This document shows, in pieces, positions 22,203-35,904 of a DNA stretch of 64,000 nucleotides. The stretch covers positions 15,621,079 to 15,685,078 of the forward strand of contig OZ038400.1 in the NCBI GenBank assembly GCA_964036045.1, written 5' to 3'. Each line of letters opens with the position of its first letter. Within the stretch, counting starts at the first letter, position 1. Both the position numbers and the translations under genes were made by a program. The DNA comes from Eutreptiella sp. 'Long Island Sound 2002' (Eukaryota; Euglenozoa; Euglenophyceae; Eutreptiales; Eutreptiaceae). Below the pieces are notes generated by a model. It was not told the origin of the DNA, did no database searches, and saw only the letters and a list, made by a program, of their open reading frames with translations.

Positions 22203-24620
22203 TTGGAGGCCGGGACCCTCTTTTTTGAAATCTTTGGGGCTGAAGGCCGCCAGGCCTTCAGCCGCCCGCCCGCCTTCGCCCACGCCTTAGCCGAAGCCAA
22301 AGGCGGAGGCCAACCATTTAGAGTCGCTACCCAGGGGGCTTGGCCAAAAATGGCCTTCCTGCCCTGTCTTTGGACGTATTATGCCTAGCCTGTGTGGCGG
22401 CTGTCCGGACCGTAGGGTGGTCAGTCTGGGGGCTTTTTGGTCAATGTTTGATTAAGCAAGTTGAATTTGATTCGGGGCTCGCCTATGTCTTACAGCAGCG
22501 GATACCGTTTTACCGGTGGTCCAAATCCCAATTGTATGGTGCATGGCGTACCCATGAACCTGATTCCATGCTGCCAAGCTTCAAAACTGCTATCTAGAGG
22601 GCAAATTGGAGGCCGGGACCCTCTTTTTTGAAATCTTTGGGGCTGAAGGCCGCCAGGCCTTCAGCCGCCCGCCCGCCTTCGCCCACGCCTTAGCCGAAGC
22701 CAAAGGCGGAGGCCAACCCTTTAGAGTCGCTACCCAGGGGGCTTGGCCAAAAATGGCCTTCCTGCCCTGTCTTTGGACGTATTATGCCTAGCCTGTGTGG
22801 CGGCTGTCCGGACCGTAGGGTGGTCAGTCTGGGGGCTTTTTGGTCAATGTTTGATTAAGCAAGTTGACTTTGATTCGGGGCTCGCCTATGTCTTACAGCA
22901 GCGGATACCGTTTTACCGGTGGTCCAAATCCCAATTGTATGGTGCATGGCGTACCCATGAACCTGATTCCATGCTGCCAAGCTTCAAAACTGCTATCTAG
23001 AGGGCAAATTGGAGGCCGGGACCCTCTTTTTTGAAATCTTTGGGGCTGAAGGCCGCCAGGCCTTCAGCCGCCCGCCCGCCTTCGCCCACGCCTTAGCCGA
23101 AGCCAAAGGCGGAGGCCAACCCTTTAGAGTCGCTACCCAGGGGGCTTGGCCAAAAATGGCCTTCCTGCCCTGTCTTTGGACGTATTATGCCTAGCCTGTG
23201 TGGCGGCTGTCCGGACCGTAGGGTGGTCAGTCTGGGGGCTTTTTGGTCAATGTTTGATTAAGCAAGTTGACTTTGATTCGGGGCTCGCCTATGTCTTACA
23301 GCAGCGGATACCGTTTTACCGGTGGTCCAAATCCCAATTGTATGGTGCATGGCGTACCCATGAACCTGATTCCATGCTTCCAAGCTTCAAAACTGCTATC
23401 TAGAGGGCAAATTGGAGGCCGGGACCCTCTTTTTTGAAATCTTTGGGCCTGAAGGCCGCCAGGCCTTCAGCCGCCCGCCCGCCTTCGCCCACGCCTTAGC
23501 CGAAGCCAAAGGCGGAGGCCAACCATTTAGAGTCGCTACCCAGGGGGCTTGGCCAAAAATGGCCTTCCTGCCCTGTCTTTGGACGTATTATGCCTAGCCT
23601 GTGTGGCGGCTGTCCGGACCGTAGGGTGGTCAGTCTGGGGGCTTTTTGGTCAATGTTTGATTAAGCAAGTTGAATTTGATTCGGGGCTCGCCTATGTCTT
23701 ACAGCAGCGGATACCGTTTTACCGGTGGTCCAAATCCCAATTGTATGGTGCATGGCGTACCCATGAACCTGATTCCATGCTGCCAAGCTTCAAAACTGCT
23801 ATCTAGAGGGCAAATTGGAGGCCGGGACCCTCTTTTTTGAAATCTTTGGGGCTGAAGGCCGCCAGGCCTTCAGCCGCCCGCCCGCCTTCGCCCACGCCTT
23901 AGCCGAAGCCAAAGGCGGAGGCCAACCCTTTAGAGTCGCTACCCAGGGGGCTTGGCCAAAAATGGCCTTCCTGCCCTGTCTTTGGACGTATTATGCCTAG
24001 CCTGTGTGGCGGCTGTCCGGACCGTAGGGTGGTCAGTCTGGGGGCTTTTTGGTCAATGTTTGATTAAGCAAGTTGACTTTGATTCGGGGCTCGCCTATGT
24101 CTTACAGCAGCGGATACCGTTTTACCGGTGGTCCAAATCCCAATTGTATGGTGCATGGCGTACCCATGAACCTGATTCCATGCTGCCAAGCTTCAAAACT
24201 GCTATCTAGAGGGCAAATTGGAGGCCGGGACCCTCTTTTTTGAAATCTTTGGGGCTGAAGGCCGCCAGGCCTTCAGCCGCCCGCCCGCCTTCGCCCACGC
24301 CTTAGCCGAAGCCAAAGGCGGAGGCCAACCCTTTAGAGTCGCTACCCAGGGGGCTTGGCCAAAAATGGCCTTCCTGCCCTGTCTTTGGACGTATTATGCC
24401 TAGCCTGTGTGGCGGCTGTCCGGACCGTAGGGTGGTCAGTCTGGGGGCTTTTTGGTCAATGTTTGATTAAGCAAGTTGACTTTGATTCGGGGCTCGCCTA
24501 TGTCTTACAGCAGCGGATACCGTTTTACCGGTGGTCCAAATCCCAATTGTATGGTGCATGGCGTACCCATGAACCTGATTCCATGCTTCCAAGCTTCAAA
24601 ACTGCTATCTAGAGGGCAAA
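22203..24620. repeat. 1,209-bp trimer HOR, two tandem copies
   Basis: Copies 22203-23411 and 23412-24620: a unit with gttgaattt and caaccattt (a at unit 114), a consensus unit, and a unit ending with gcttcc. The copies differ at unit 37 of the first unit (g in copy 1, c in copy 2). A partial third copy begins at 24621 but has caacccttt. Confidence 0.85.
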
Positions 24621-27600
24621 TTGGAGGCCGGGACCCTCTTTTTTGAAATCTTTGGGCCTGAAGGCCGCCAGGCCTTCAGCCGCCCGCCCGCCTTCGCCCA
24701 CGCCTTAGCCGAAGCCAAAGGCGGAGGCCAACCCTTTAGAGTCGCTACCCAGGGGGCTTGGCCAAAAATGGCCTTCCTGCCCTGTCTTTGGACGTATTAT
24801 GCCTAGCCTGTGTGGCGGCTGTCCGGACCGTAGGGTGGTCAGTCTGGGGGCTTTTTGGTCAATGTTTGATTAAGCAAGTTGAATTTGATTCGGGGCTCGC
24901 CTATGTCTTACAGCAGCGGATACCGTTTTACCGGTGGTCCAAATCCCAATTGTATGGTGCATGGCGTACCCATGAACCTGATTCCATGCTGCCAAGCTTC
25001 AAAACTGCTATCTAGAGGGCAAATTGGAGGCCGGGACCCTCTTTTTTGAAATCTTTGGGGCTGAAGGCCGCCAGGCCTTCAGCCGCCCGCCCGCCTTCGC
25101 CCACGCCTTAGCCGAAGCCAAAGGCGGAGGCCAACCCTTTAGAGTCGCTACCCAGGGGGCTTGGCCAAAAATGGCCTTCCTGCCCTGTCTTTGGACGTAT
25201 TATGCCTAGCCTGTGTGGCGGCTGTCCGGACCGTAGGGTGGTCAGTCTGGGGGCTTTTTGGTCAATGTTTGATTAAGCAAGTTGACTTTGATTCGGGGCT
25301 CGCCTATGTCTTACAGCAGCGGATACCGTTTTACCGGTGGTCCAAATCCCAATTGTATGGTGCATGGCGTACCCATGAACCTGATTCCATGCTTCCAAGC
25401 TTCAAAACTGCTATCTAGAGGGCAAATTGGAGGCCGGGACCCTCTTTTTTGAAATCTTTGGGCCTGAAGGCCGCCAGGCCTTCAGCCGCCCGCCCGCCTT
25501 CGCCCACGCCTTAGCCGAAGCCAAAGGCGGAGGCCAACCCTTTAGAGTCGCTACCCAGGGGGCTTGGCCAAAAATGGCCTTCCTGCCCTGTCTTTGGACG
25601 TATTATGCCTAGCCTGTGTGGCGGCTGTCCGGACCGTAGGGTGGTCAGTCTGGGGGCTTTTTGGTCAATGTTTGATTAAGCAAGTTGAATTTGATTCGGG
25701 GCTCGCCTATGTCTTACAGCAGCGGATACCGTTTTACCGGTGGTCCAAATCCCAATTGTATGGTGCATGGCGTACCCATGAACCTGATTCCATGCTGCCA
25801 AGCTTCAAAACTGCTATCTAGAGGGCAAATTGGAGGCCGGGACCCTCTTTTTTGAAATCTTTGGGCCTGAAGGCCGCAAGGCCTTCAGCCGCCCGCCCGC
25901 CTTCGCCCACGCCTTAGCCGAAGCCAAAGGCGGAGGCCAACCCTTTAGAGTCGCTACCCAGGGGGCTTGGCCAAAAATGGCCTTCCTGCCCTGTCTTTGG
26001 ACGTATTATGCCTAGCCTGTGTGGCGGCTGTCCGGACCGTAGGGTGGTCAGTCTGGGGGCTTTTTGGTCAATGTTTGATTAAGCAAGTTGACTTTGATTC
26101 GGGGCTCGCCTATGTCTTACAGCAGCGGATACCGTTTTACCGGTGGTCCAAATCCCAATTGTATGGTGCATGGCGTACCCATGAACCTGATTCCATGCTG
26201 CCAAGCTTCAAAACTGCTATCTAGAGGGCAAATTGGAGGCCGGGACCCTCTTTTTTGAAATCTTTGGGGCTGAAGGCCGCCAGGCCTTCAGCCGCCCGCC
26301 CGCCTTCGCCCACGCCTTAGCCGAAGCCAAAGGCGGAGGCCAACCCTTTAGAGTCGCTACCCAGGGGGCTTGGCCAAAAATGGCCCTCCTGCCCTGTCTT
26401 TGGACGTATTATGCCTAGCCTGTGTGGCGGTTGTCCGGACCGTAGGGTGGTCAGTCTGGGGGCTTTTTGGTCAATGTTTGATTAAGCAAGTTGACTTTGA
26501 TTCGGGGCTCGCCTATGTCTTACAGCAGCGGATACCGTTTTACCGGTGGTCCAAATCCCAATTGTATGGTGCATGGCGTACCCATGAACCTGATTCCATG
26601 CTGCCAAGCTTCAAAACTGCTATCTAGAGGGCAAATTGGAGGCCGGGACCCTCTTTTTTGAAATCTTTGGGGCTGAAGGCCGCCAGGCCTTCAGCCGCCC
26701 GCCCGCCTTCGCCCACGCCTTAGCCGAAGCCAAAGGCGGAGGCCAACCCTTTAGAGTCGCTACCCAGGGGGCTTGGCCAAAAATGGCCCTCCTGCCCTGT
26801 CTTTGGACGTATTATGCCTAGCCTGTGTGGCGGTTGTCCGGACCGTAGGGTGGTCAGTCTGGGGGCTTTTTGGTCAATGTTTGATTAAGCAAGTTGACTT
26901 TGATTCGGGGCTCGCCTATGTCTTACAGCAGCGGATACCGTTTTACCGGTGGTCCAAATCCCAATTGTATGGTGCATGGCGTACCCATGAACCTGATTCC
27001 ATGCTTCCAAGCTTCAAAACTGCTATCTAGAGGCCAAATTGGAGGCCGGGACCCTCTTTTTTGAAATCTTTGGGCCTGAAGGCCGCCAGGCCTTCAGCCG
27101 CCCGCCCGCCTTCGCCCACGCCTTAGCCGAAGCCAAAGGCGGAGGCCAACCCTTTAGAGTCGCTACCCAGGGGGCTTGGCCAAAAATGGCCTTCCTGCCC
27201 TGTCTTTGGACGTATTATGCCTAGCCTGTGTGGCGGCTGTCCGGACCGTAGGGTGGTCAGTCTGGGGGCTTTTTGGTCAATGTTTGATTAAGCAAGTTGA
27301 ATTTGATTCGGGGCTCGCCTATGTCTTACAGCAGCGGATACCGTTTTACCGGTGGTCCAAATCCCAATTGTATGGTGCATGGCGTACCCATGAACCTGAT
27401 TCCATGCTGCCAAGCTTCAAAACTGCTATCTAGAGGGCAAATTGGAGGCCGGGACCCTCTTTTTTGAAATCTTTGGGGCTGAAGGCCGCCAGGCCTTCAG
27501 CCGCCCGCCCGCCTTCGCCCACGCCTTAGCCGAAGCCAAAGGCGGAGGCCAACCCTTTAGAGTCGCTACCCAGGGGGCTTGGCCAAAAATGGCCTTCCTG

Positions 27601-30262
27601 CCCTGTCTTTGGACGTATTATGCCTAGCCTGTGTGGCGGCTGTCCGGACCGTAGGGTGGTCAGTCTGGGGGCTTTTTGGTCAATGTTTGATTAAGCAAGT
27701 TGACTTTGATTCGGGGCTCGCCTATGTCTTACAACAGCGGATACCGTTTTACCGGTGGTCCAAATCCCAATTGTATGGTGCATGGCGTACCCATGAACCT
27801 GATTCCATGCTGCCAAGCTTCAAAACTGCTATCTAGAGGGCAAATTGGAGGCCGGGACCCTCTTTTTTGAAATCTTTGGGGCTGAAGGCCGCCAGGCCTT
27901 CAGCCGCCCGCCCGCCTTCGCCCACGCCTTAGCCGAAGCCAAAGGCGGAGGCCAACCCTTTAGAGTCGCTACCCAGGGGGCTTGGCCAAAAATGGCCTTC
28001 CTGCCCTGTCTTTGGACGTATTATGCCTAGCCTGTGTGGCGGCTGTCCGGACCGTAGGGTGGTCAGTCTGGGGGCTTTTTGGTCAATGTTTGATTAAGCA
28101 AGTTGACTTTGATTCGGGGCTCGCCTATGTCTTACAGCAGCGGATACCGTTTTACCGGTGGTCCAAATCCCAATTGTATGGTGCATGGCGTACCCATGAA
28201 CCTGATTCCATGCTGCCAAGCTTCAAAACTGCTATCTAGAGGGCAAATTGGAGGCCGGGACCCTCTTTTTTGAAATCTTTGGGGCTGAAGGCCGCCAGGC
28301 CTTCAGCCGCCCGCCCGCCTTCGCCCACGCCTTAGCCGAAGCCAAAGGCGGAGGCCAACCCTTTAGAGTCGCTACCCAGGGGGCTTGGCCAAAAATGGCC
28401 TTCCTGCCCTGTCTTTGGACGTATTATGCCTAGCCTGTGTGGCGGCTGTCCGGACCGTAGGGTGGTCAGTCTGGGGGCTTTTTGGTCAATGTTTGATTAA
28501 GCAAGTTGACTTTGATTCGGGGCTCGCCTATGTCTTACAGCAGCGGATACCGTTTTACCGGTGGTCCAAATCCCAATTGTATGGTGCATGGCGTACCCAT
28601 GAACCTGATTCCATGCTTCCAAGCTTCAAAACTGCTATCTAGAGGGCAAATTGGACGCCGGGACCCTCTTTTTTGAAATCTTTGGGCCTGAAGGCCGCCA
28701 GGCCTTCAGCCGCCCGCCCGCCTTCGCCCACGCCTTAGCCGAAGCCAAAGGCGGAGGCCAACCATTTAGAGTCGCTACCCAGGGGGCTTGGCCAAAAATG
28801 GCCTTCCTGCCCTGTCTTTGGACGTATTATGCCTAGCCTGTGTGGCGGCTGTCCGGACCGTAGGGTGGTCAGTCTGGGGGCTTTTTGGTCAATGTTTGAT
28901 TAAGCAAGTTGAATTTGATTCGGGGCTCGCCTATGTCTTACAGCAGCGGATACCGTTTTACCGGTGGTCCAAATCCCAATTGTATGGTGCATGGCGTACC
29001 CATGAACCTGATTCCATGCTGCCAAGCTTCAAAACTGCTATCTAGAGGGCAAATTGGAGGCCGGGACCCTCTTTTTTGAAATCTTTGGGGCTGAAGGCCG
29101 CCAGGCCTTCAGCCGCCCGCCCGCCTTCGCCCACGCCTTAGCCGAAGCCAAAGGCGGAGGCCAACCCTTTAGAGTCGCTACCCAGGGGGCTTGGCCAAAA
29201 ATGGCCTTCCTGCCCTGTCTTTGGACGTATTATGCCTAGCCTGTGTGGCGGCTGTCCGGACCGTAGGGTGGTCAGTCTGGGGGCTTTTTGGTCAATGTTT
29301 GATTAAGCAAGTTGACTTTGATTCGGGGCTCGCCTATGTCTTACAGCAGCGGATACCGTTTTACCGGTGGTCCAAATCCCAATTGTATGGTGCATGGCGT
29401 ACCCATGAACCTGATTCCATGCTGCCAAGCTTCAAAACTGCTATCTAGAGGGCAAATTGGAGGCCGGGACCCTCTTTTTTGAAATCTTTGGGGCTGAAGG
29501 CCGCCAGGCCTTCAGCCGCCCGCCCGCCTTCGCCCACGCCTTAGCCGAAGCCAAAGGCGGAGGCCAACCCTTTAGAGTCGCTACCCAGGGGGCTTGGCCA
29601 AAAATGGCCTTCCTGCCCTGTCTTTGGACGTATTATGCCTAGCCTGTGTGGCGGCTGTCCGGACCGTAGGGTGGTCAGTCTGGGGGCTTTTTGGTCAATG
29701 TTTGATTAAGCAAGTTGACTTTGATTCGGGGCTCGCCTATGTCTTACAGCAGCGGATACCGTTTTACCGGTGGTCCAAATCCCAATTGTATGGTGCATGG
29801 CGTACCCATGAACCTGATTCCATGCTGCCAAGCTTCAAAACTGCTATCTAGAGGGCAAATTGGAGGCCGGGACCCTCTTTTTTGAAATCTTTGGGGCCCA
29901 AGGCCGCCAGGCCTTCAGCCGCCCGCCCGCCTTCGCCCACGCCTTAGCCGAAGCCAAAGGCGGAGGCCAACCCTTTAGAGTCGCTACCCAGGGGGCTTGG
30001 CCAAAAATGGCCTTCCTGCCCTGTCTTTGGACGTATTATGCCTAGCCTGTGTGGCGGCTGTCCGGACCGTAGGGTGGTCAGTCTGGGGGCTTTTTGGTCA
30101 ATGTTTGATTAAGCAAGTTGACTTTGATTCGGGGCTCGCCTATGTCTTACAGCAGCGGATACCGTTTTACCGGTGGTCCAAATCCCAATTGTATGGTGCA
30201 TGGCGTACCCATGAACCTGATTCCATGCTGCCAAGCTTCAAAACTGCTATCTAGAGGGCAAA
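24621..30262. repeat. Mixed units with gttgaattt allele
   Basis: Fourteen units. gttgaattt units lie at 24621, 25427, 27039 and 28651, each following a unit that ends in gcttcc or, at 27039, gcttcc plus aggccaaat. The unit at 28651 also carries ttggacgcc (g-to-c at unit 6), the first of many such units to the right. Private changes include cgcaaggcc (25830 unit), caacag (27442 unit) and ggggcccaagg (29860 unit). Confidence 0.82.
26233..27038. repeat. Recent single-unit tandem duplication
   Basis: Adjacent units 26233-26635 and 26636-27038 are the only two that share tggccctcc (t-to-c) and ggttgtcc (c-to-t). They differ only near the end of the second copy (gcttcc, and aggccaaat at 27034), as expected for a one-unit duplication followed by conversion or crossover at its right edge. 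Confidence 0.88.
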
Positions 30263-33200
30263 TTGGAGGCCGGGACCCTCTTTTTTGAAATCTTTGGGGC
30301 TGAAGGCCGCCAGGCCTTCAGCCGCCCGCCCGCCTTCGCCCACGCCTTAGCCGAAGCCAAAGGCGGAGGCCAACCCTTTAGAGTCGCTACCCAGGGGGCT
30401 TGGCCAAAAATGGCCTTCCTGCCCTGTTTTTGGACGTATTATGCCTAGCCTGTGTGGCGGCTGTCCGGACCGTAGGGTGGTCAGTCTGGGGGCTTTTTGG
30501 TCAATGTTTGATTAAGCAAGTTGACTTTGATTCGGGGCTCGCCTATGTCTTACAGCAGCGGATACCGTTTTACCGGTGGTCCAAATCCCAATTGTATGGT
30601 GCATGGCGTACCCATGAACCTGATTCCATGCTTCCAAGCTTCAAAACTGCTATCTAGAGGGCAAATTGGACGCCGGGACCCTCTTTTTTGAAATCTTTGG
30701 GGCTGAAGGCCGCCAGGCCTTCAGCCGCCCGCCCGCCTTCGCCCACGCCTTAGCCGAAGCCAAAGGCGGAGGCCAACCCTTTAGAGTCGCTACCCAGGGG
30801 GCTTGGCCAAAAATGGCCTTCCTGCCCTGTCTTTGGACGTATTATGCCTAGCCTGTGTGGCGGCTGTCCGGACCGTAGGGTGGTCAGTCTGGGGGCTTTT
30901 TGGTCAATGTTTGATTAAGCAAGTTGACTTTGATTCGGGGCTCGCCTATGTCTTACAGCAGCGGATACCGTTTTACCGGTGGTCCAAATCCCAATTGTAT
31001 GGTGCATGGCGTACCCATGAACCTGATTCCATGCTGCCAAGCTTCAAAACTGCTATCTAGAGGGCAAATTGGAGGCCGGGACCCTCTTTTTTGAAATCTT
31101 TGGGGCTGAAGGCCGCCAGGCCTTCAGCCGCCCGCCCGCCTTCGCCCACGCCTTAGCCGAAGCCAAAGGCGGAGGCCAACCCTTTAGAGTCGCTACCCAG
31201 GGGGCTTGGCCAAAAATGGCCTTCCTGCCCTGTTTTTGGACGTATTATGCCTAGCCTGTGTGGCGGCTGTCCGGACCGTAGGGTGGTCAGTCCGGGGGCT
31301 TTTTGGTCAATGTTTGATTAAGCAAGTTGACTTTGATTCGGGGCTCGCCTATGTCTTACAGCAGCGGATACCGTTTTACCGGTGGTCCAAATCCCAATTG
31401 TATGGTGCATGGCGTACCCATGAACCTGATTCCATGCTTCCAAGCTTCAAAACTGCTATCTAGAGGGCAAATTGGACGCCGGGACCCTCTTTTTTGAAAT
31501 CTTTGGGCCTGAAGGCCGCCAGGCCTTCAGCCGCCCGCCCGCCTTTGCCCACGCCTTAGCCGAAGCCAAAGGCGGAGGCCAACCATTTAGAGTCGCTACC
31601 CAGGGGGCTTGGCCAAAAATGGCCTTCCTGCCCTGTCTTTGGACGTATTATGCCTAGCCTGTGTGGCGGCTGTCCGGACCGTAGGGTGGTCAGTCTGGGG
31701 GCTTTTTGGTCAATGTTTGATTAAGCAAGTTGACTTTGATTCGGGGCTCGCCTATGTCTTACAGCAGCGGATACCGTTTTACCGGTGGTCCAAATCCCAA
31801 TTGTATGGTGCATGGCGTACCCATGAACCTGATTCCATGCTGCCAAGCTTCAAAACTGCTATCTAGAGGGCAAATTGGAGGCCGGGACCCTCTTTTTTGA
31901 AATCTTTGGGGCTGAAGGCCGCCAGGCCTTCAGCCGCCCGCCCGCCTTCGCCCACGCCTTAGCCGAAGCCAAAGGCGGAGGCCAACCCTTTAGAGTCGCT
32001 ACCCAGGGGGCTTGGCCAAAAATGGCCTTCCTGCCCTGTTTTTGGACGTATTATGCCTAGCCTGTGTGGCGGCTGTCCGGACCGTAGGGTGGTCAGTCTG
32101 GGGGCTTTTTGGTCAATGTTTGATTAAGCAAGTTGACTTTGATTCGGGGCTCGCCTATGTCTTACAGCAGCGGATACCGTTTTACCGGTGGTCCAAATCC
32201 CAATTGTATGGTGCATGGCGTACCCATGAACCTGATTCCATGCTTCCAAGCTTCAAAACTGCTATCTAGAGGGCAAATTGGACGCCGGGACCCTCTTTTT
32301 TGAAATCTTTGGGGCTGAAGGCCGCCAGGCCTTCAGCCGCCCGCCCGCCTTCGCCCACGCCTTAGCCGAAGCCAAAGGCGGAGGCCAACCCTTTAGAGTC
32401 GCTACCCAGGGGGCTTGGCCAAAAATGGCCTTCCTGCCCTGTCTTTGGACGTATTATGCCTAGCCTGTGTGGCGGCTGTCCGGACCGTAGGGTGGTCAGT
32501 CTGGGGGCTTTTTGGTCAATGTTTGATTAAGCAAGTTGACTTTGATTCGGGGCTCGCCTATGTCTTACAGCAGCGGATACCGTTTTACCGGTGGTCCAAA
32601 TCCCAATTGTATGGTGCATGGCGTACCCATGAACCTGATTCCATGCTGCCAAGCTTCAAAACTGCTATCTAGAGGGCAAATTGGAGGCCGGGACCCTCTT
32701 TTTTGAAATCTTTGGGGCTGAAGGCCGCCAGGCCTTCAGCCGCCCGCCCGCCTTCGCCCACGCCTTAGCCGAAGCCAAAGGCGGAGGCCAACCCTTTAGA
32801 GTCGCTACCCAGGGGGCTTGGCCAAAAATGGCCTTCCTGCCCTGTTTTTGGACGTATTATGCCTAGCCTGTGTGGCGGCTGTCCGGACCGTAGGGTGGTC
32901 AGTCCGGGGGCTTTTTGGTCAATGTTTGATTAAGCAAGTTGACTTTGATTCGGGGCTCGCCTATGTCTTACAGCAGCGGATACCGTTTTACCGGTGGTCC
33001 AAATCCCAATTGTATGGTGCATGGCGTACCCATGAACCTGATTCCATGCTTCCAAGCTTCAAAACTGCTATCTAGAGGGCAAATTGGACGCCGGGACCCT
33101 CTTTTTTGAAATCTTTGGGCCTGAAGGCCGCCAGGCCTTCAGCCGCCCGCCCGCCTTTGCCCACGCCTTAGCCGAAGCCAAAGGCGGAGGCCAACCATTT

Positions 33201-33486
33201 AGAGTCGCTACCCAGGGGGCTTGGCCAAAAATGGCCTTCCTGCCCTGTCTTTGGACGTATTATGCCTAGCCTGTGTGGCGGCTGTCCGGACCGTAGGGTG
33301 GTCAGTCTGGGGGCTTTTTGGTCAATGTTTGATTAAGCAAGTTGACTTTGATTCGGGGCTCGCCTATGTCTTACAGCAGCGGATACCGTTTTACCGGTGG
33401 TCCAAATCCCAATTGTATGGTGCATGGCGTACCCATGAACCTGATTCCATGCTGCCAAGCTTCAAAACTGCTATCTAGAGGGCAAA
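30263..33486. repeat. 1,612-bp four-unit HOR, two tandem copies
   Basis: Copies 30263-31874 and 31875-33486: a unit with ctgttttt (t at unit 166); a unit with ttggacgcc; a unit with ctgttttt and cagtccggg (c at unit 225); a unit with ttggacgcc, c at unit 37, gcctttgcc and caaccattt. All four unit types recur in order with no other difference noticed by eye. Confidence 0.9.
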
Positions 33487-35501
33487 TTGGAGGCCGGGAC
33501 CCTCTTTTTTGAAATCTTTGGGGCTGAAGGCCGCCAGGCCTTCAGCCGCCCGCCCGCCTCCGCCCACGCCTTAGCCGAAGCCAAAGGCGGAGGCCAACCC
33601 TTTAGAGTCGCTACCCAGGGGGCTTGGCCAAAAATGGCCTTCCTGCCCTGTCTTTGGACGTATTATGCCTAGCCTGTGTGGCGGCTGTCCGGACCGTAGG
33701 GTGGTCAGTCTGGGGGCTTTTTGGTCAATGTTTGATTAAGCAAGTTGACTTTGATTCGGGGCTCGCCTATGTCTTACAGCAGCGGATACCGTTTTACCGG
33801 TGGTCCAAATCCCAATTGTATGGTGCATGGCGTACCCATGAACCTGATTCCATGCTTCCAAGCTTCAAAACTGCTATCTAGAGGGCAAATTGGAGGCCGG
33901 GACCCTCTTTTTTGAAATCTTTGGGCCTGAAGGCCGCCAGGCCTTCAGCCGCCCGCCCGCCTTCGCCCACGCCTTAGCCGAAGCCAAAGGCGGAGGCCAA
34001 CCCTTTAGAGTCGCTACCCAGGGGGCTTGGCCAAAAATGGCCTTCCTGCCCTGTTTTTGGACGTATTATGCCTAGCCTGTGTGGCGGCTGTCCGGACCGT
34101 AGGGTGGTCAGTCCGGGGGCTTTTTGGTCAATGTTTGATTAAGCAAGTTGACTTTGATTCGGGGCTCGCCTATGTCTTACAGCAGCGGATACCGTTTTAC
34201 CGGTGGTCCAAATCCCAATTGTATGGTGCATGGCGTACCCATGAACCTGATTCCATGCTTCCAAGCTTCAAAACTGCTATCTAGAGGGCAAATTGGACGC
34301 CGGGACCCTCTTTTTTGAAATCTTTGGGCCTGAAGGCCGCCAGGCCTTCAGCCGCCCGCCCGCCTTTGCCCACGCCTTAGCCGAAGCCAAAGGCGGAGGC
34401 CAACCATTTAGAGTCGCTACCCAGGGGGCTTGGCCAAAAATGGCCTTCCTGCCCTGTCTTTGGACGTATTATGCCTAGCCTGTGTGGCGGCTGTCCGGAC
34501 CGTAGGGTGGTCAGTCTGGGGGCTTTTTGGTCAATGTTTGATTAAGCAAGTTGACTTTGATTCGGGGCTCGCCTATGTCTTACAGCAGCGGATACCGTTT
34601 TACCGGTGGTCCAAATCCCAATTGTATGGTGCATGGCGTACCCATGAACCTGATTCCATGCTGCCAAGCTTCAAAACTGCTATCTAGAGGGCAAATTGGA
34701 GGCCGGGACCCTCTTTTTTGAAATCTTTGGGGCTGAAGGCCGCCAGGCCTTCAGCCGCCCGCCCGCCTCCGCCCACGCCTTAGCCGAAGCCAAAGGCGGA
34801 GGCCAACCCTTTAGAGTCGCTACCCAGGGGGCTTGGCCAAAAATGGCCTTCCTGCCCTGTCTTTGGACGTATTATGCCTAGCCTGTGTGGCGGCTGTCCG
34901 GACCGTAGGGTGGTCAGTCTGGGGGCTTTTTGGTCAATGTTTGATTAAGCAAGTTGACTTTGATTCGGGGCTCGCCTATGTCTTACAGCAGCGGATACCG
35001 TTTTACCGGTGGTCCAAATCCCAATTGTATGGTGCATGGCGTACCCATGAACCTGATTCCATGCTTCCAAGCTTCAAAACTGCTATCTAGAGGGCAAATT
35101 GGAGGCCGGGACCCTCTTTTTTGAAATCTTTGGGCCTGAAGGCCGCCAGGCCTTCAGCCGCCCGCCCGCCTTCGCCCACGCCTTAGCCGAAGCCAAAGGC
35201 GGAGGCCAACCCTTTAGAGTCGCTACCCAGGGGGCTTGGCCAAAAATGGCCTTCCTGCCCTGTCTTTGGACGTATTATGCCTAGCCTGTGTGGCGGCTGT
35301 CCGGACCGTAGGGTGGTCAGTCTGGGGGCTTTTTGGTCAATGTTTGATTAAGCAAGTTGACTTTGATTCGGGGCTCGCCTATGTCTTACAGCAGCGGATA
35401 CCGTTTTACCGGTGGTCCAAATCCCAATTGTATGGTGCATGGCGTACCCATGAACCTGATTCCATGCTGCCAAGCTTCAAAACTGCTATCTAGAGGGCAA
35501 A
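33084..35501. repeat. 1,209-bp trimer HOR, two tandem copies
   Basis: Copies 33084-34292 and 34293-35501 overlap the previous HOR by one unit. Order: ttggacgcc unit with gcctttgcc; unit with gcctccgcc (t-to-c at unit 74); unit with c at unit 37. The third unit differs between copies: the first has ctgttttt and cagtccggg, the second is consensus at both sites. This shows one HOR type being replaced by another. Confidence 0.85.
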
Positions 35502-35904
35502 TTGGAGGCCGGGACCCTCTTTTTTGAAATCTTTGGGGCTGAAGGCCGCCAGGCCTTCGGCCGCCCACCCGCCTTCGCCCACGCCTTAGCCGAAGCCAAA
35601 GGCGGAGGCCAACCCTTTAGAGTCGCTACCCAGGGGGCTTGGCCAAAAATGGCCTTCCTGCCCTGTCTTTGGACGTATTATGCCTAGCCTGTGTGGCGGC
35701 TGTCCGGACCGTAGGGTGGTCAGTCTGGGGGCTTTTTGGTCAATGTTTGATTAAGCAAGTTGACTTTGATTCGGGGCTCGCCTATGTCTTACAGCAGCGG
35801 ATACCGTTTTACCGGTGGTCCAAATCCCAATTGTATGGTGCATGGCGTACCCATGAACCTGATTCCATGCTGCCAAGCTTCAAAACTGCTATCTAGAGGG
35901 CAAA

